Source: Planctomycetota bacterium (lineage in GTDB: Bacteria > Planctomycetota > UBA1135 > GCA-002686595). From it: 64,000 bases of DNA. The stretch spans positions 234,395 to 298,394 of the forward strand of contig DUCM01000014.1 of NCBI GenBank assembly GCA_012959785.1, in the 5' to 3' direction. Below the pieces are notes generated by a model that ran no database searches, had not been told where the DNA came from, and worked only from the letters and a program-made list of their open reading frames with translations. Both the position numbers and the translations under genes were made by a program. Positions 1 through 8,909 of this stretch are shown here, piece after piece. Numbering within the stretch: position 1 is the stretch's first letter; every line of letters begins with the position of its first letter.

Positions 1-506
1 GCTACATTCTGATCGGCGTGGCCACCATGACCGGCGCCGGTTTCGAAGCCGCCATGTTCTACATGGCCGCCTACTACTTCATGAACCTGGGGGCCTTTGG
101 CTTCGTGCTGTACTTCGAAGGAACACTCGGTTCAGACAGTATCGAGGCCCTCAAGGGTTATGGCTTCAAGGCGCCGCTGATCTCGATTGCTATGGTGACT
201 TTCCTGGTGAGCTTGACCGGCTTGCCTCCCACCATCGGCTTCTATGGCAAGTACCTCTTGTTCAAGGAAGGCCTCGACGCGGGGATGTATTGGCTCGTGG
301 GGGTTGCTGCTCTGAACAGCGTGGTGAGCCTCTTCTATTACTTCCGCATCGCCAAGATGCTCTTCCTCAAGGAACCTGCCAGCGGCAGCGTTCCCCGCCA
401 ACCACTCTTTGCCGGGCTTCTGGCGGTACTGTGCGTCCTGACGATCTACTTCGGGCTCTTGCCCGATGCGATCCAAGAGTTCGTGCGCAACTGCCTCCTG
501 ATCTGA
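1..506 (+). CDS. nuoN: NADH-quinone oxidoreductase subunit N, C-terminal part (5' end outside window)
   Basis: The reading frame is open from the window edge (first full codon at base 3) to the TGA at 504-506, so this is the C-terminal part, about 168 residues. NuoN is an antiporter-like membrane subunit of respiratory complex I and helps pump protons during NADH oxidation. The visible part is almost all hydrophobic helices. It carries the family signature LTGLPPTIGFYGKYLLF (compare SLxGIPPxxGFxxKxxxF in NuoN/NuoM), then the NSVVSLFYYFRI segment that is typical of NuoN rather than NuoM or NuoL. NuoN is usually the last gene of the nuo operon. The converging methyltransferase gene that ends one base after the nuoN stop (508) fits that position here. 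Confidence 0.9.
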   Translation, partial: YILIGVATMTGAGFEAAMFYMAAYYFMNLGAFGFVLYFEGTLGSDSIEALKGYGFKAPLISIAMVTFLVSLTGLPPTIGFYGKYLLFKEGLDAGMYWLVGVAALNSVVSLFYYFRIAKMLFLKEPASGSVPRQPLFAGLLAVLCVLTIYFGLLPDAIQEFVRNCLLI

Positions 507-507
507 G

Positions 508-1209
508 TCAGGATGCCGCGGGTGCCATGCTGGCCCGGATCCAGAGGCTGCCAGCATCGTGGTAGTCTTGGTAGGCCTTGAACTCTCCGAAGCATGAGCC
601 CGGCGTGAAGTCGGCTTCCTTGCCGGCACCGCGGCGGTCGATCAGGCGCTCGGAATCCACTTCAGCGAAGCCCGCGGCTGTGAAGGCTGCGCGCCATTCC
701 TTTTCGGAGAGGACTTGCAAGGAGAGCCCCACAGCCTCGGGCCAGTCGGCGGTGGTGGGCCGCCCGGCGTAGCAGTCGACAATGACTTCGGCGCGGCCTC
801 CGGGCTTGAGAACGCGGGCGATTTCAGAGAGGGCTTTGGCCAGGTCGGGCGCATAGTAGAGGGCCTCCATGGAGAAGACCAATTCAAACTTGCCGTCCTT
901 GAAATCGAGCTTCTCGAAGGAGCCCACCTCGTAACGCGCGCGAATGCGCAGGGACGAAAGTTTCTCAGCCTCGGCCACCATGGAAGGCGACACATCGATG
1001 CCGATGGCCTGCACGCCTGGCGCGCTCCCGGCCAAGAGGCGCGTGGCCCAGCCGATGCCGCAGCCGAGGTCCAGCACCTGGGAGCCGGCGCGGATGTCGA
1101 GTTGTTCGAGGGCCTGGGCCACTACATCGCCGTGGCCGTACTCCATGTTCTCGCCGCGGCCACTCTTGGCCCATTCGTCAAAGGTGCTGGCGATGCGTTC
1201 GTGGCTCAT
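508..1209 (-). CDS. class I SAM-dependent methyltransferase
   Basis: A 233-residue protein with a Rossmann-type methyltransferase fold. The SAM-binding motif I is VLDLGCGIGWATRLLA (about residues 45-60). An acidic strand end follows (GIDVSPSMV), then the motif IV-like LVFSMEALYYAPDLAKAL and the post-motif RVLKPGGRAEVIV, the usual order in UbiE/Methyltransf_11 enzymes. The substrate cannot be read from sequence. The gene lies 21 nt downstream of a sugar transferase on the same strand, so it may modify a glycan or lipid carrier made by that pathway (inference). The alternative is a small-molecule O-methyltransferase. Its 3' end meets the nuoN 3' end with almost no gap, a compact convergent junction. 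Confidence 0.8.
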   Translation of the reverse strand: MSHERIASTFDEWAKSGRGENMEYGHGDVVAQALEQLDIRAGSQVLDLGCGIGWATRLLAGSAPGVQAIGIDVSPSMVAEAEKLSSLRIRARYEVGSFEKLDFKDGKFELVFSMEALYYAPDLAKALSEIARVLKPGGRAEVIVDCYAGRPTTADWPEAVGLSLQVLSEKEWRAAFTAAGFAEVDSERLIDRRGAGKEADFTPGSCFGEFKAYQDYHDAGSLWIRASMAPAAS

Positions 1210-1230
1210 GGTTGGTTTCGAGTTCTGCTC

Positions 1231-2415
1231 TCAGCGCTGGGCGGCAGCGCACTTGGCGATGATGGTGTCGAGGTGCTTGAACACAAGGTTCCAATTGTAG
1301 TGCTCCTCGACGAAAGCACGGGCCTGAGCCCCCAAACTCTGGGCGCGCTCGGGCTGCTGAAGGAGAGAGCAGACGGCATCGGCGAAGGCTGTGGCGTCAT
1401 CGGCTACCAAAAAATCGCGCCCCGCCTGACCCTCGACGCCTTGGGTGGCCAGGGTCGAACCCACCACCGGCAGGCCGCAGGCCATGGCTTCGAGGACTTT
1501 GTTCTGGATGCCTCGCGCCACCCTGAGCGGGGCCACGGCCACTGCGCCGCGCTGTACCCGATCGGTGACGCTGTCCACAAAACCGGTCACTTCGATGCCC
1601 TTCACTCTTGAAAGGGCCAGGATGCTGGGGCTGGGGTGAGAGCCGATGATCGTAAAGCGCGCCTCTGGAAAACGCTCGCGCACGGCGGGCAGGATCTCCT
1701 TCGCAAACCACACACAGCCGTCGACATTGGGGTAGTAGTTCATCACGCCCGTGAACACGAGCTGGCCTTCCTCGCGTTTTTCTGGCGCCGGATGAAAGGC
1801 CTCGAGGTCCACTCCGTTGCGCAGCACAGTCGAGGTTGCGCCGGGAATTTGCTCGTCGAAGACGCGTTGTTCGAGGGGAGTGCAGAGCACATTCTCGGTG
1901 AAGCTGTAAGCCATGCGGCGTTCGAATTCGAGCATCGTGCTCCACTCGCGAGCGTAGATCCAGCTCATGGGGAACTTAGAGCGCTCGGAATACTGGCGCC
2001 ACTTGTCCGAGTCGAGTTCGCCCAGATGCATGACCCGCGGCAGCTCGTCGTGGGGCTCGAGAAAAGCCCCCATAGAGGACGAATAGGCGTAGGCCATGTC
2101 AGCCCACTGGCAGTGTTCGTCCACCAACCTCTGGAGTTCTGCCGATCCATAGACCCCCAGGGTCAAGGGCGTGCGGGTCAGGAGCAGGGGCAGGGAGCTG
2201 ATCTTCTTGTAGGTGTCGTGATAGGCCACCGTCGTCGTGGAAATACCCATGGCCACCAGATCGGCCGCAGCCTTGCGATCGGCTTCGTCGTGGGCGAAGC
2301 AGACACAGCGCACCTCGTGTTCGCGGCGCATGCGATCCACCAGCCGCCAGGTGGTGATCTTGTCCCCACGATTGGGGGGATAGGGCACGCGCTGGGACAG
2401 GAAGAGGATCTTCAC
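1231..2415 (-). CDS. glycosyltransferase of the TIGR03087 (exosortase/PEP-CTERM-associated sugar transferase) type
   Basis: A 394-residue GT-B glycosyltransferase. The N-terminus FLSQRVPYPPNRGDKITTWRL, the middle LDSDKWRQYSERSKFPMSWI and the C-terminal nucleotide-sugar region APLRVARGIQNKVLEAMACG closely match the TIGR03087 family (from memory). These enzymes are found beside exosortase and exopolysaccharide loci and are thought to transfer a sugar during envelope glycan assembly. The C-terminal E of KVLEAMACGLPVV is the usual GT4 EX7E-like donor site. The protein has no membrane segment and should act on the cytoplasmic face. It is probably co-transcribed with the methyltransferase downstream. 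No exosortase gene is visible nearby, so the pathway link is by family only. Confidence 0.82.
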   Translation of the reverse strand: MKILFLSQRVPYPPNRGDKITTWRLVDRMRREHEVRCVCFAHDEADRKAAADLVAMGISTTTVAYHDTYKKISSLPLLLTRTPLTLGVYGSAELQRLVDEHCQWADMAYAYSSSMGAFLEPHDELPRVMHLGELDSDKWRQYSERSKFPMSWIYAREWSTMLEFERRMAYSFTENVLCTPLEQRVFDEQIPGATSTVLRNGVDLEAFHPAPEKREEGQLVFTGVMNYYPNVDGCVWFAKEILPAVRERFPEARFTIIGSHPSPSILALSRVKGIEVTGFVDSVTDRVQRGAVAVAPLRVARGIQNKVLEAMACGLPVVGSTLATQGVEGQAGRDFLVADDATAFADAVCSLLQQPERAQSLGAQARAFVEEHYNWNLVFKHLDTIIAKCAAAQR

Positions 2416-2503
2416 GCCAGGCAGGGTACCCGAAAGTCGTCTCGCCTCTGTGCCGCTAGATGGCGCTTTTCATGGTGCGCAAGGTCCTCCGCCAGGGTTC
2501 CCG

Positions 2504-5500
2504 TCAAGTCTGCTTCGCGGCACTCTTGTCCAGGCCCATGTGTTCCATGGCCTGTTGCAGGCAGTAGTCAGTGTTGCCACGCACCAGGCGCGCGAGGTTC
2601 GAGTCCGCGTCCGTCTCGGACTGAATGGGCAGTTCTTTCAGGAACACGCGGTGGCGTGGTTCGAGCACGCGCTGGTCGAGCATGAAGACGCACCCGTGAT
2701 CGCTGACGCGCCGCATCAGGCGTCCAAAACCCTGACGGAACTTGGCCAGAGCCTTGGGCATGTAAATCTGGCGCCGCTGTTCGGTAGATCCCAGGGCCGC
2801 GCATTGGGCGTAGTGGTAACGGTCGGGCACGCCGTAGGGCAGGCGCACCATGACGAGGTACTCAAGGGTCTCTCCGGGGAAGTCAGCGCCATACCAGAAG
2901 GTGTCGACTCCCATGAGGATGGAGTCGCGCTGATTACGGAACAGTTCGGACAACTTCTCCTTCGAGCTACCTTCCATGTTCTGGTACCAAAAGGGCATCT
3001 TGCGCGCGCGGAAGTGGCCTTCCAGTCGTGCGCCCACGCGCTTGACATCGTCGGCGTTGGTGAACAGCACGAGGGTGCGTCCGCCGGTGCGCTCGCAGAG
3101 CTTGACGAGAAAGTCGCGCACGAAAGCCAGGAAGGTATCCTTGTTGCCGGATGCCGCTGGCGCATCGCGGGGAACGGCCACCAGGACACGGCTGTAGTCG
3201 AAGACCTCCGGAGCGCGAAAAGTGCGCAGGCTGCACGGCAGGCGTTCTTCGTCCTCCATGGGCGTTACGGCCCGTTCGAGACCGGTGTAGGCCTTGGCCG
3301 CATCGAAACCACCCTTGATCCAGGTTGTGGCCGACAGGCAGGTCGCCGTGGCCAAGGATGGGAAGTAAAAGCGGCCGAGGAATTCGTGGGGCAAGAGCAC
3401 CCGGGCCTCCAACTTGACTTGCCCGCGGGGCGTGGTCTGCACATCATGAAATGTGAGCGGGCTGAATGTCGCCTGGCCTTCTTGCAGGGGAATCCAGGCG
3501 GCAACGCTCTCGAGCCATTGGCAGAGGTCGGTGCGAGCGATGTCCAGGGAACGCCGCAAGCGGGCCAACCTCTGCCCCGCAACAGAGCTCAGGCGTTCGG
3601 CCAATTCGGTCAGGAGGCCATCGAGTTCGCTGCCAGCCTGGTAGAAGCGCGCCCGTGCAGCGAGCAGGTTGGCGCCCGCATGGCTCTCTGCGAACTCTCG
3701 CAGGAGGCTGTGTTCATCTCGTTCGCTGCGCTCGCGCCCGGCGTTTGCGCGCCAACGCAGAAACTCCTCGACTTGCGATACCAACTCCTCGCGGGTGACA
3801 TCGAGCCTCTCACGAGCGGCCCGCGCGCGATCGAGGACCAGGGCGCTCTTGGTGCCGCTCACCAGGCGTTTTTCGATCCGCCGAAAGAGCCCTCGGCGGC
3901 GTCCCGGGCCTGGTTGTTCGAGGCGCTCGATCCAATTACCCACTTCTCCGAGGTCGAGGTTGTGGCTCCAGGCTGCATGGGTCTGGTCGTGCAGGTGCTC
4001 GCACTCGTCGAAGATAACGTGGCGAAAAAAATCCTGACGCGCCAGGGCGAAGGAATGGTTAGTGATCACGAGATGGCTGCGCTCGGCGCGCCAGCGGGTG
4101 ACTTCCGCGGCGCAGGAATTGCGATCGTCTCTCGATCGGCAGCACGATGATTGGGCGCGTACATGGCGCACGAGGTCGCGCAGGGCGCGGATGAACGGGC
4201 GCGCCTGGTCCGTGGCCAGCGGGGGGCGCAGGGGCAGTCGATCGAGATCGCCGGCCGGATCGGTGAGCGAGAAGATGAGTAACTGCGCGTAGGCCAGCCA
4301 GTCCTCGCCGGGGGCTTCGTCGCCGGGCAGGTGCAGTTTTAGGGCGCGCCAACAGAGGTAGTTCTGGCGGCCCTTGAGCACCGTCACCCGCAGATCCGGC
4401 TCCAGGCCGGCGCCACGAAAGGCATCCAGGGCGCGGGGAATTTCGTGGTTCATGGCCTGCTCCTGCAGGGCTCGCGTGCAGGTGGCGACTCCCACGCGCA
4501 CCTCGTGACGGCGGGCCCAGAGCAGCGCGGGCACGAGGTACGCGAGAGTCTTGCCAGTGCCCGTGGGGGCGTGCACCAGCAGGAGTTGCGTCTCGGCCTC
4601 GCCGCTGGAGCCGATAGTTTGAGCCACTTCGCGGGCCACTTCGTGCTGGCCTCCGCGATAGAGGGCCTGATTGGTAGTCTTGTCCTGGGCGCCGAAGTGG
4701 CTCGGCAAAAATTCGCGAAAAACCAGGTCGCTAAGAGCCGCGTCGTCGGGGTGAAAGGGCAGCGGGCCGTCGCGGTCGGGTGGCAGAGGCTCGAGGCCCT
4801 GCCAGGTGAGAGCATCACTTGTCCAGCGCGGCGCGAGGTCGTCGAGCAGCGCGGGAAGATCCTCCAAGTTCAGAGCGGAGCGTGCGAAGCGGCCATCCTT
4901 TAATTCGCCCGCGTGACTGCCCGCGGCCCACGGGCTGGGATGGTTGAGGACTTGCAGGCAGTGTTTGAGTGCGGTGGATGACAGGGAATCGCCGGCGGTC
5001 AGTCGGGACCAGGCGGCGAGCCAAACAGAGCTCGCTAGAGCCAGGCCAGAATCGTCCAGGCGTGCAAAACGCGCCGCGAGGCAGGTCAAAGCTTCGCGCA
5101 GATCCAGAGGTGTGATGGCCGCTTCCGAGAAACGCTCGCGCTCCGTCGCCAACTCAGCTGTGAGCTGCGCGCTGCGACCGGTGAGGCACCCGGGAAAAAA
5201 GAGCGCGGTGATGTCGTTCAGACCGATCCCCTCTGGAACTGCGTCGAAGCCGCCACCCAGCAGAGCCGCAAAACCCTCGAATAATTGGCGCTCGGGGCTG
5301 ATTACCGTGTGCCCTGCCAGGAAGGCAGCCAGGTCGCGCCAGATGTCTTCGCCAGCGCCTTCGAGGTCATCGCGCAGGGGCCCAAAGCGCTCGGCCAGTC
5401 GTTCCAGGCGCGCCGAACCACATTCGTCGGGAGCGAGGGCCTCGCGCGGATCGCACCAGGCGTCGAGTTGTTCCCAACCCTCTCCGTCCGACCGCGGCCG

Positions 5501-5695
5501 CGTGGCCTGAACGCGCAAGCAGAGGTCCAGGCTGGGGTCCTCGCCGCTGCACCAGAGGGTTACGAAGGCAAGCGGTGCCGGAGCGTTCCACTCGAAGGCT
5601 GCGCCATCCAACTCCAAGGCCACGCCGGGGAGCTCGGATCGGGTGGAGTTGGGTTGTTGCACGGAGTCTTCTGGCGCCTGAAGGCACGCGACCAT
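2504..5695 (-). CDS. DinG/XPD-type superfamily 2 DNA helicase with degenerate exonuclease-like N-terminus
   Basis: A 1063-residue helicase. Walker A is APTGTGKT (residues 376-383) and the Walker B box reads DECE (563-566) in place of DEAH. Four cysteines (C448, C518, C519, C528) lie between motifs I and II at positions expected for the XPD/DinG Fe-S cluster, after KGRQNYLCW. Late motifs include GVDTFWYGADFPGE and QGFGRLMRR (arginine finger). DinG unwinds DNA:RNA and forked DNA 5'-3' during repair and replication-transcription conflicts. The extra 330 residues at the N-terminus look like a DnaQ-type exonuclease domain that has lost its acidic residues: the first motif reads FVTLWCSGEDPSLD where active enzymes have DxETTG. 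Such a fusion is known from Gram-positive DinG. Start is ATG 5695. Confidence 0.85.
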   Translation of the reverse strand: MVACLQAPEDSVQQPNSTRSELPGVALELDGAAFEWNAPAPLAFVTLWCSGEDPSLDLCLRVQATRPRSDGEGWEQLDAWCDPREALAPDECGSARLERLAERFGPLRDDLEGAGEDIWRDLAAFLAGHTVISPERQLFEGFAALLGGGFDAVPEGIGLNDITALFFPGCLTGRSAQLTAELATERERFSEAAITPLDLREALTCLAARFARLDDSGLALASSVWLAAWSRLTAGDSLSSTALKHCLQVLNHPSPWAAGSHAGELKDGRFARSALNLEDLPALLDDLAPRWTSDALTWQGLEPLPPDRDGPLPFHPDDAALSDLVFREFLPSHFGAQDKTTNQALYRGGQHEVAREVAQTIGSSGEAETQLLLVHAPTGTGKTLAYLVPALLWARRHEVRVGVATCTRALQEQAMNHEIPRALDAFRGAGLEPDLRVTVLKGRQNYLCWRALKLHLPGDEAPGEDWLAYAQLLIFSLTDPAGDLDRLPLRPPLATDQARPFIRALRDLVRHVRAQSSCCRSRDDRNSCAAEVTRWRAERSHLVITNHSFALARQDFFRHVIFDECEHLHDQTHAAWSHNLDLGEVGNWIERLEQPGPGRRRGLFRRIEKRLVSGTKSALVLDRARAARERLDVTREELVSQVEEFLRWRANAGRERSERDEHSLLREFAESHAGANLLAARARFYQAGSELDGLLTELAERLSSVAGQRLARLRRSLDIARTDLCQWLESVAAWIPLQEGQATFSPLTFHDVQTTPRGQVKLEARVLLPHEFLGRFYFPSLATATCLSATTWIKGGFDAAKAYTGLERAVTPMEDEERLPCSLRTFRAPEVFDYSRVLVAVPRDAPAASGNKDTFLAFVRDFLVKLCERTGGRTLVLFTNADDVKRVGARLEGHFRARKMPFWYQNMEGSSKEKLSELFRNQRDSILMGVDTFWYGADFPGETLEYLVMVRLPYGVPDRYHYAQCAALGSTEQRRQIYMPKALAKFRQGFGRLMRRVSDHGCVFMLDQRVLEPRHRVFLKELPIQSETDADSNLARLVRGNTDYCLQQAMEHMGLDKSAAKQT

Positions 5696-5837
5696 TAAAG
5701 CACGGCCACGGCCCTCAGCGCCGCAGCCTAATGCTCAGGGGGCCTGCGCGGGGCAGCGGCGTGCTTCTCGGGCCTTCTCTGCCCGTGATCTTGGGCTCTC
5801 TGGGAGGATTGTCCAAGGTTTTGATAAACAGCCCTAA

Positions 5838-5852
5838 CTTATTGTCAATAAG
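5838..5852. promoter_or_regulatory. perfect 15-bp palindrome, possible operator
   Basis: CTTATTG-T-CAATAAG is a 7-bp perfect inverted repeat around one base. It sits in an AT-rich patch between the divergent helicase and topA genes, about 70 bp upstream of the putative topA -35 box. It is a plausible dimeric regulator site. The binding protein is unknown. Confidence 0.4.
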
Positions 5853-5919
5853 GTATTTATGGTTGCTCGTTAACCCCTCCCGCCCCCCCCCTGGAGAACC
5901 CCAGAGCCCGGTCCCCCCC

Positions 5920-5947
5920 TTGACTCGCGGCGCGCCCTGCCTATTTA
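5920..5947 (+). promoter_or_regulatory. candidate sigma70-type promoter for topA
   Basis: TTGACT (5920-5925) is followed after 16 bp by TATTTA (5942-5947), which would give a start near 5954 and a leader of about 80 nt before the topA ATG. The match is good, but no other evidence supports it. Confidence 0.4.
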
Positions 5948-6033
5948 TGGCGCCCCGTCGGCGCCGCTCCTGGCCTCGATATTGCCTATCACACCTCCCC
6001 CGAGCTTCGGAGACCTCACAGAGAAGAGAGCGC

Positions 6034-8721
6034 ATGGTATCCGCCAACGAGAAGGCCCTGGTCATCGTCGAATCGCCCACGAAGGCGAGGACCATCTCGA
6101 ACTTCCTGCCCAAGGGTTTCATTGTCGAGGCCAGCATCGGCCACATTCGTGACCTGCCGAACTCCGCCAAGGAGATCCCAGCCGACATCAAGAAGGAGCC
6201 TTGGTCGCGCCTGGGCATCAATGTCGATTCGGAGTTCGAACCCGTCTATGTCATCCCGCCGGAGAAGAAAAAACAGGTTGCCAAGCTGAAGAAACAGCTG
6301 GCTGGAGTGGATGTCGTCTATCTCGCGACCGATGAAGACCGCGAGGGAGAATCGATCTCGTGGCACCTCGTCGAAGTGCTCAAACCCAAGGTGCCCAAGA
6401 AGCGCCTGGTCTTCCACGAGATCACCAAGACGGCTATTCGCGCGGCGCTTGATAACCCCCGCGAGCTGGATCTACGCATGATCAAGGCGCAGGAGACGCG
6501 CCGCATCCTTGACCGGCTCTATGGCTATGAGATCTCGCCGATCCTCTGGCGCAAAGTCGCCCCTCGGCTTTCCGCGGGACGAGTGCAGTCGGTGACCGTG
6601 CGCCTGATCGTCGAGCGCGAACGCGAACGCCAGCGTTTTGTCAAGAGCACCTTCTGGGACCTAACCGCCGATTTCAAAGCCGAATCTGGAGCACCTTTCA
6701 GCACGGTCTTGCATTCCCTTGACGGCAAGCGCATCGCCCGCGGCAAGGACTTTGACAGCACCACGGGGCTCTTGAAGACAGGCGACGATGCCGGTGTGCA
6801 ACTAGTGGACGAAGAAATGGCCACCGCGCTCGTAGACGAGCTCAAGCGGGCCGATTGGGAGGTGGGCCGCGTCGAGCGCAAACCCTACACCGACCGCCCC
6901 TCGCCGCCCTTCACGACCTCCACCTTGCAACAGGAGGCCAACCGCAAGCTGAGGCTTTCGGCGCGCGCCACCATGCAGGCCGCTCAGCGGCTCTACGAGA
7001 ACGGTCTGATCACCTATATGCGGACTGACTCAACCACCCTCTCCGATCAGGCCGTGAAGGCTTCGCGGGAGCAAATCGAACGGCTCTACGGCAAGGAGTA
7101 CCTGCCCGACAAACCGCGGGTCTATCGCACAAAAGTCAAGAACGCCCAGGAAGCCCACGAGGCGATTCGGCCGGCCTCGGAGTTCAAGCGGCCCGACGAC
7201 TTGCGTGCCCAGCTCGGCGACCGGGAGTTCAAGCTCTACGAACTGATCTGGAAGCGCACCATGGCCTGCCAGATGGAGGATGCCCGCGGTCACCGCATGA
7301 CCCTGCGCATTACCAACGGACGAGCCGTGTTCCAGGCCTCGGGAAAGACCATCGAGTTCCCCGGCTACCTGCGGGCCTATGTTGAAGGTGCCGATGATCC
7401 CGATGCGGAGTTGGCTGACAAGGAGCTCGTTCTGCCGAGCGTCTCCGAAGGCGACTCCATGGAACTTGACAAGCTCGAGCCCAAGAGTCACACGACCCAA
7501 CCGCCGGCGCGCTACACCGAGGCTTCACTGGTCAAGGAACTCGAAGCCAAAGGCGTGGGCCGTCCGAGCACTTATGCCACGATCATCGACACGATTTTGC
7601 ATCGCCAATATGTGGTCAAGCAGGGCAGCGCCCTCGTTCCCACCTTCGTGGCCTTCGCCGTGGTGAAGTTGATGGAAAAGCACTTCGGAGGGCTCGTCGA
7701 TGTGGCCTTCACGGCGCGCATGGAGGATGATCTCGACAAGATTGCCCGGGGCGAGATGGATGCCTTGCCGTACCTGCGCTCCTTTTACTTTGGCGATAAA
7801 GGTGACAAGAAAGGGCTCAAGGACCTGATTCAGACCGAAATCGATGCCCGCGAAGTCTGTACCCTGGAATTGGGCGAAGACGACGAGGGTCGTGTGGTCA
7901 ACATTCGCGTCGGCCGCTACGGGCCGTATCTCGAGCGCGGCGACGAGCGCGCCACAATCCCCGAAGGTGTGGCACCTGACGAGCTTGACATGGAACGCGC
8001 GGCCGAGATTCTGAAACGCGGATCGGGTCCCATCGAACTGGGTGACGATCCCGAGACGGGGCGTCCCGTCTTCGTCAAGACCGGCCGCTACGGCGCCTAT
8101 GTGCAGCTCGGCGAAAACGACGACGAGCCCAAGATGAAGTCGCTCCTGCCCGGCATGGAAATGGAAACCACCACGCAAGAGGATGCGCTGCGTCTCTTGC
8201 GCTTGCCGCGCACCGTGGGCGAAGACGCGGATGGCGAGAGCGTGTTGGCCGACTACGGCCGCTACGGGCCCTACATCAAGCGCGGCGTGGACACTCGCAG
8301 CCTGGAGAAGCCCGAGGATGTTTTCGACGTCACCCTTGAGAAGGCCCTCGCTCGCTTGGCGGAAGCTCCCACCCGGGGTCGCCGGCGCGCGTCCAAGGTC
8401 ATGCGCGAGCTCGGTGTCGACCCCACCAACGATTTGCAGGTCAAGGTCATGCACGGGCCCTACGGCCTGTATGTCACAGATGGCTCGATCAATGCCTCGC
8501 TCGCCAAGGATGCCGAAGTCGAGAAGGTCACCCTCGAAGAGGCAATCGACCTGATCCGAGTGCGTGAGGCCACGGGCAAGGTGCGCCGCAAGAAGAAAAC
8601 CAAGAAGAAGGCCAAGAAGAAGACAACCAAGAAGGCCACCAAGAAGGTCACCAAGAGCGCGAAGCCTGGTGCCAAGAAAAAGTCGGCGCCGAAGAAAAAG
8701 GCCCCGAAGAAGTCTTCTTAG
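6034..8721 (+). CDS. topA: DNA topoisomerase I (type IA)
   Basis: An 895-residue protein that relaxes negatively supercoiled DNA. The TOPRIM domain is at the N-terminus (ALVIVESPTKARTI, then ATDEDREGESISWHL with the DxDxE metal triad). The catalytic tyrosine is Tyr328 in LITYMRTDS, followed by the usual GRPSTYATII motif. The C-terminus has no zinc-finger cysteines. It carries about four GRYGPY-type repeats instead, like the topoisomerase C-terminal repeats of actinobacteria and planctomycetes, and ends in a tail of about 45 residues made mostly of Lys with Ala and Thr that should bind DNA non-specifically. The frame is open upstream of 6034, but ATG 6034 follows a strong purine-rich RBS and begins directly at the TOPRIM strand, so it is chosen as the start. 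Confidence 0.95.
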   Translation: MVSANEKALVIVESPTKARTISNFLPKGFIVEASIGHIRDLPNSAKEIPADIKKEPWSRLGINVDSEFEPVYVIPPEKKKQVAKLKKQLAGVDVVYLATDEDREGESISWHLVEVLKPKVPKKRLVFHEITKTAIRAALDNPRELDLRMIKAQETRRILDRLYGYEISPILWRKVAPRLSAGRVQSVTVRLIVERERERQRFVKSTFWDLTADFKAESGAPFSTVLHSLDGKRIARGKDFDSTTGLLKTGDDAGVQLVDEEMATALVDELKRADWEVGRVERKPYTDRPSPPFTTSTLQQEANRKLRLSARATMQAAQRLYENGLITYMRTDSTTLSDQAVKASREQIERLYGKEYLPDKPRVYRTKVKNAQEAHEAIRPASEFKRPDDLRAQLGDREFKLYELIWKRTMACQMEDARGHRMTLRITNGRAVFQASGKTIEFPGYLRAYVEGADDPDAELADKELVLPSVSEGDSMELDKLEPKSHTTQPPARYTEASLVKELEAKGVGRPSTYATIIDTILHRQYVVKQGSALVPTFVAFAVVKLMEKHFGGLVDVAFTARMEDDLDKIARGEMDALPYLRSFYFGDKGDKKGLKDLIQTEIDAREVCTLELGEDDEGRVVNIRVGRYGPYLERGDERATIPEGVAPDELDMERAAEILKRGSGPIELGDDPETGRPVFVKTGRYGAYVQLGENDDEPKMKSLLPGMEMETTTQEDALRLLRLPRTVGEDADGESVLADYGRYGPYIKRGVDTRSLEKPEDVFDVTLEKALARLAEAPTRGRRRASKVMRELGVDPTNDLQVKVMHGPYGLYVTDGSINASLAKDAEVEKVTLEEAIDLIRVREATGKVRRKKKTKKKAKKKTTKKATKKVTKSAKPGAKKKSAPKKKAPKKSS

Positions 8722-8909
8722 CAGGCTCCAGGCCACGCTACGGGCGCCCCCGGGCCCTCCCCCTCGACCGGCGAGAGCCCTCCGGATATCATGTCTAGCC
8801 CGCTTTCGCACCGCGTCAGGCGTCGACAGCTCCGGCAGGACCGGGAGCTGTTGCTCCGCGACCGGACGATCCCGAGCCCAGCCCCAACGCTTCCCCCGTT
8901 TCAGCCCCC

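Larger units (their letters stand above)
5696..6033. other. topA upstream region, 338 bp without a gene
   Basis: Divergent spacer between the helicase gene (minus) and topA (plus). It is AT-rich for this genome around 5820-5870. It contains a perfect 15-bp palindrome (5838-5852), a C9 run (5883-5891), the 9-mer TATTTATGG twice (5854-5862 and 5942-5950), a sigma70-like promoter (5920-5947) and a purine-rich ribosome binding site, AGAGAAGAGAG, just before the topA ATG at 6034. I see no coding potential in it. Confidence 0.6.

Noticed and set aside
2450..4150. 566-codon frame on the plus strand inside the helicase gene
   Set aside because: It lies opposite the conserved helicase motifs. High-GC genes often keep open antisense frames, and the translation matches no family and is rich in Ala, Gly, His and Gln as antisense frames usually are.
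8578..8718. Lysine-rich repeats at the end of topA as a separate repeat element
   Set aside because: They are in frame with TopA, and such basic tails are common on topoisomerases from high-GC bacteria.
7525..8811. 428-codon minus-strand frame across topA
   Set aside because: It is opposite the TopA C-terminal repeats and the Lys tail, giving long Leu/Phe-rich runs that are an artefact of the reverse strand.
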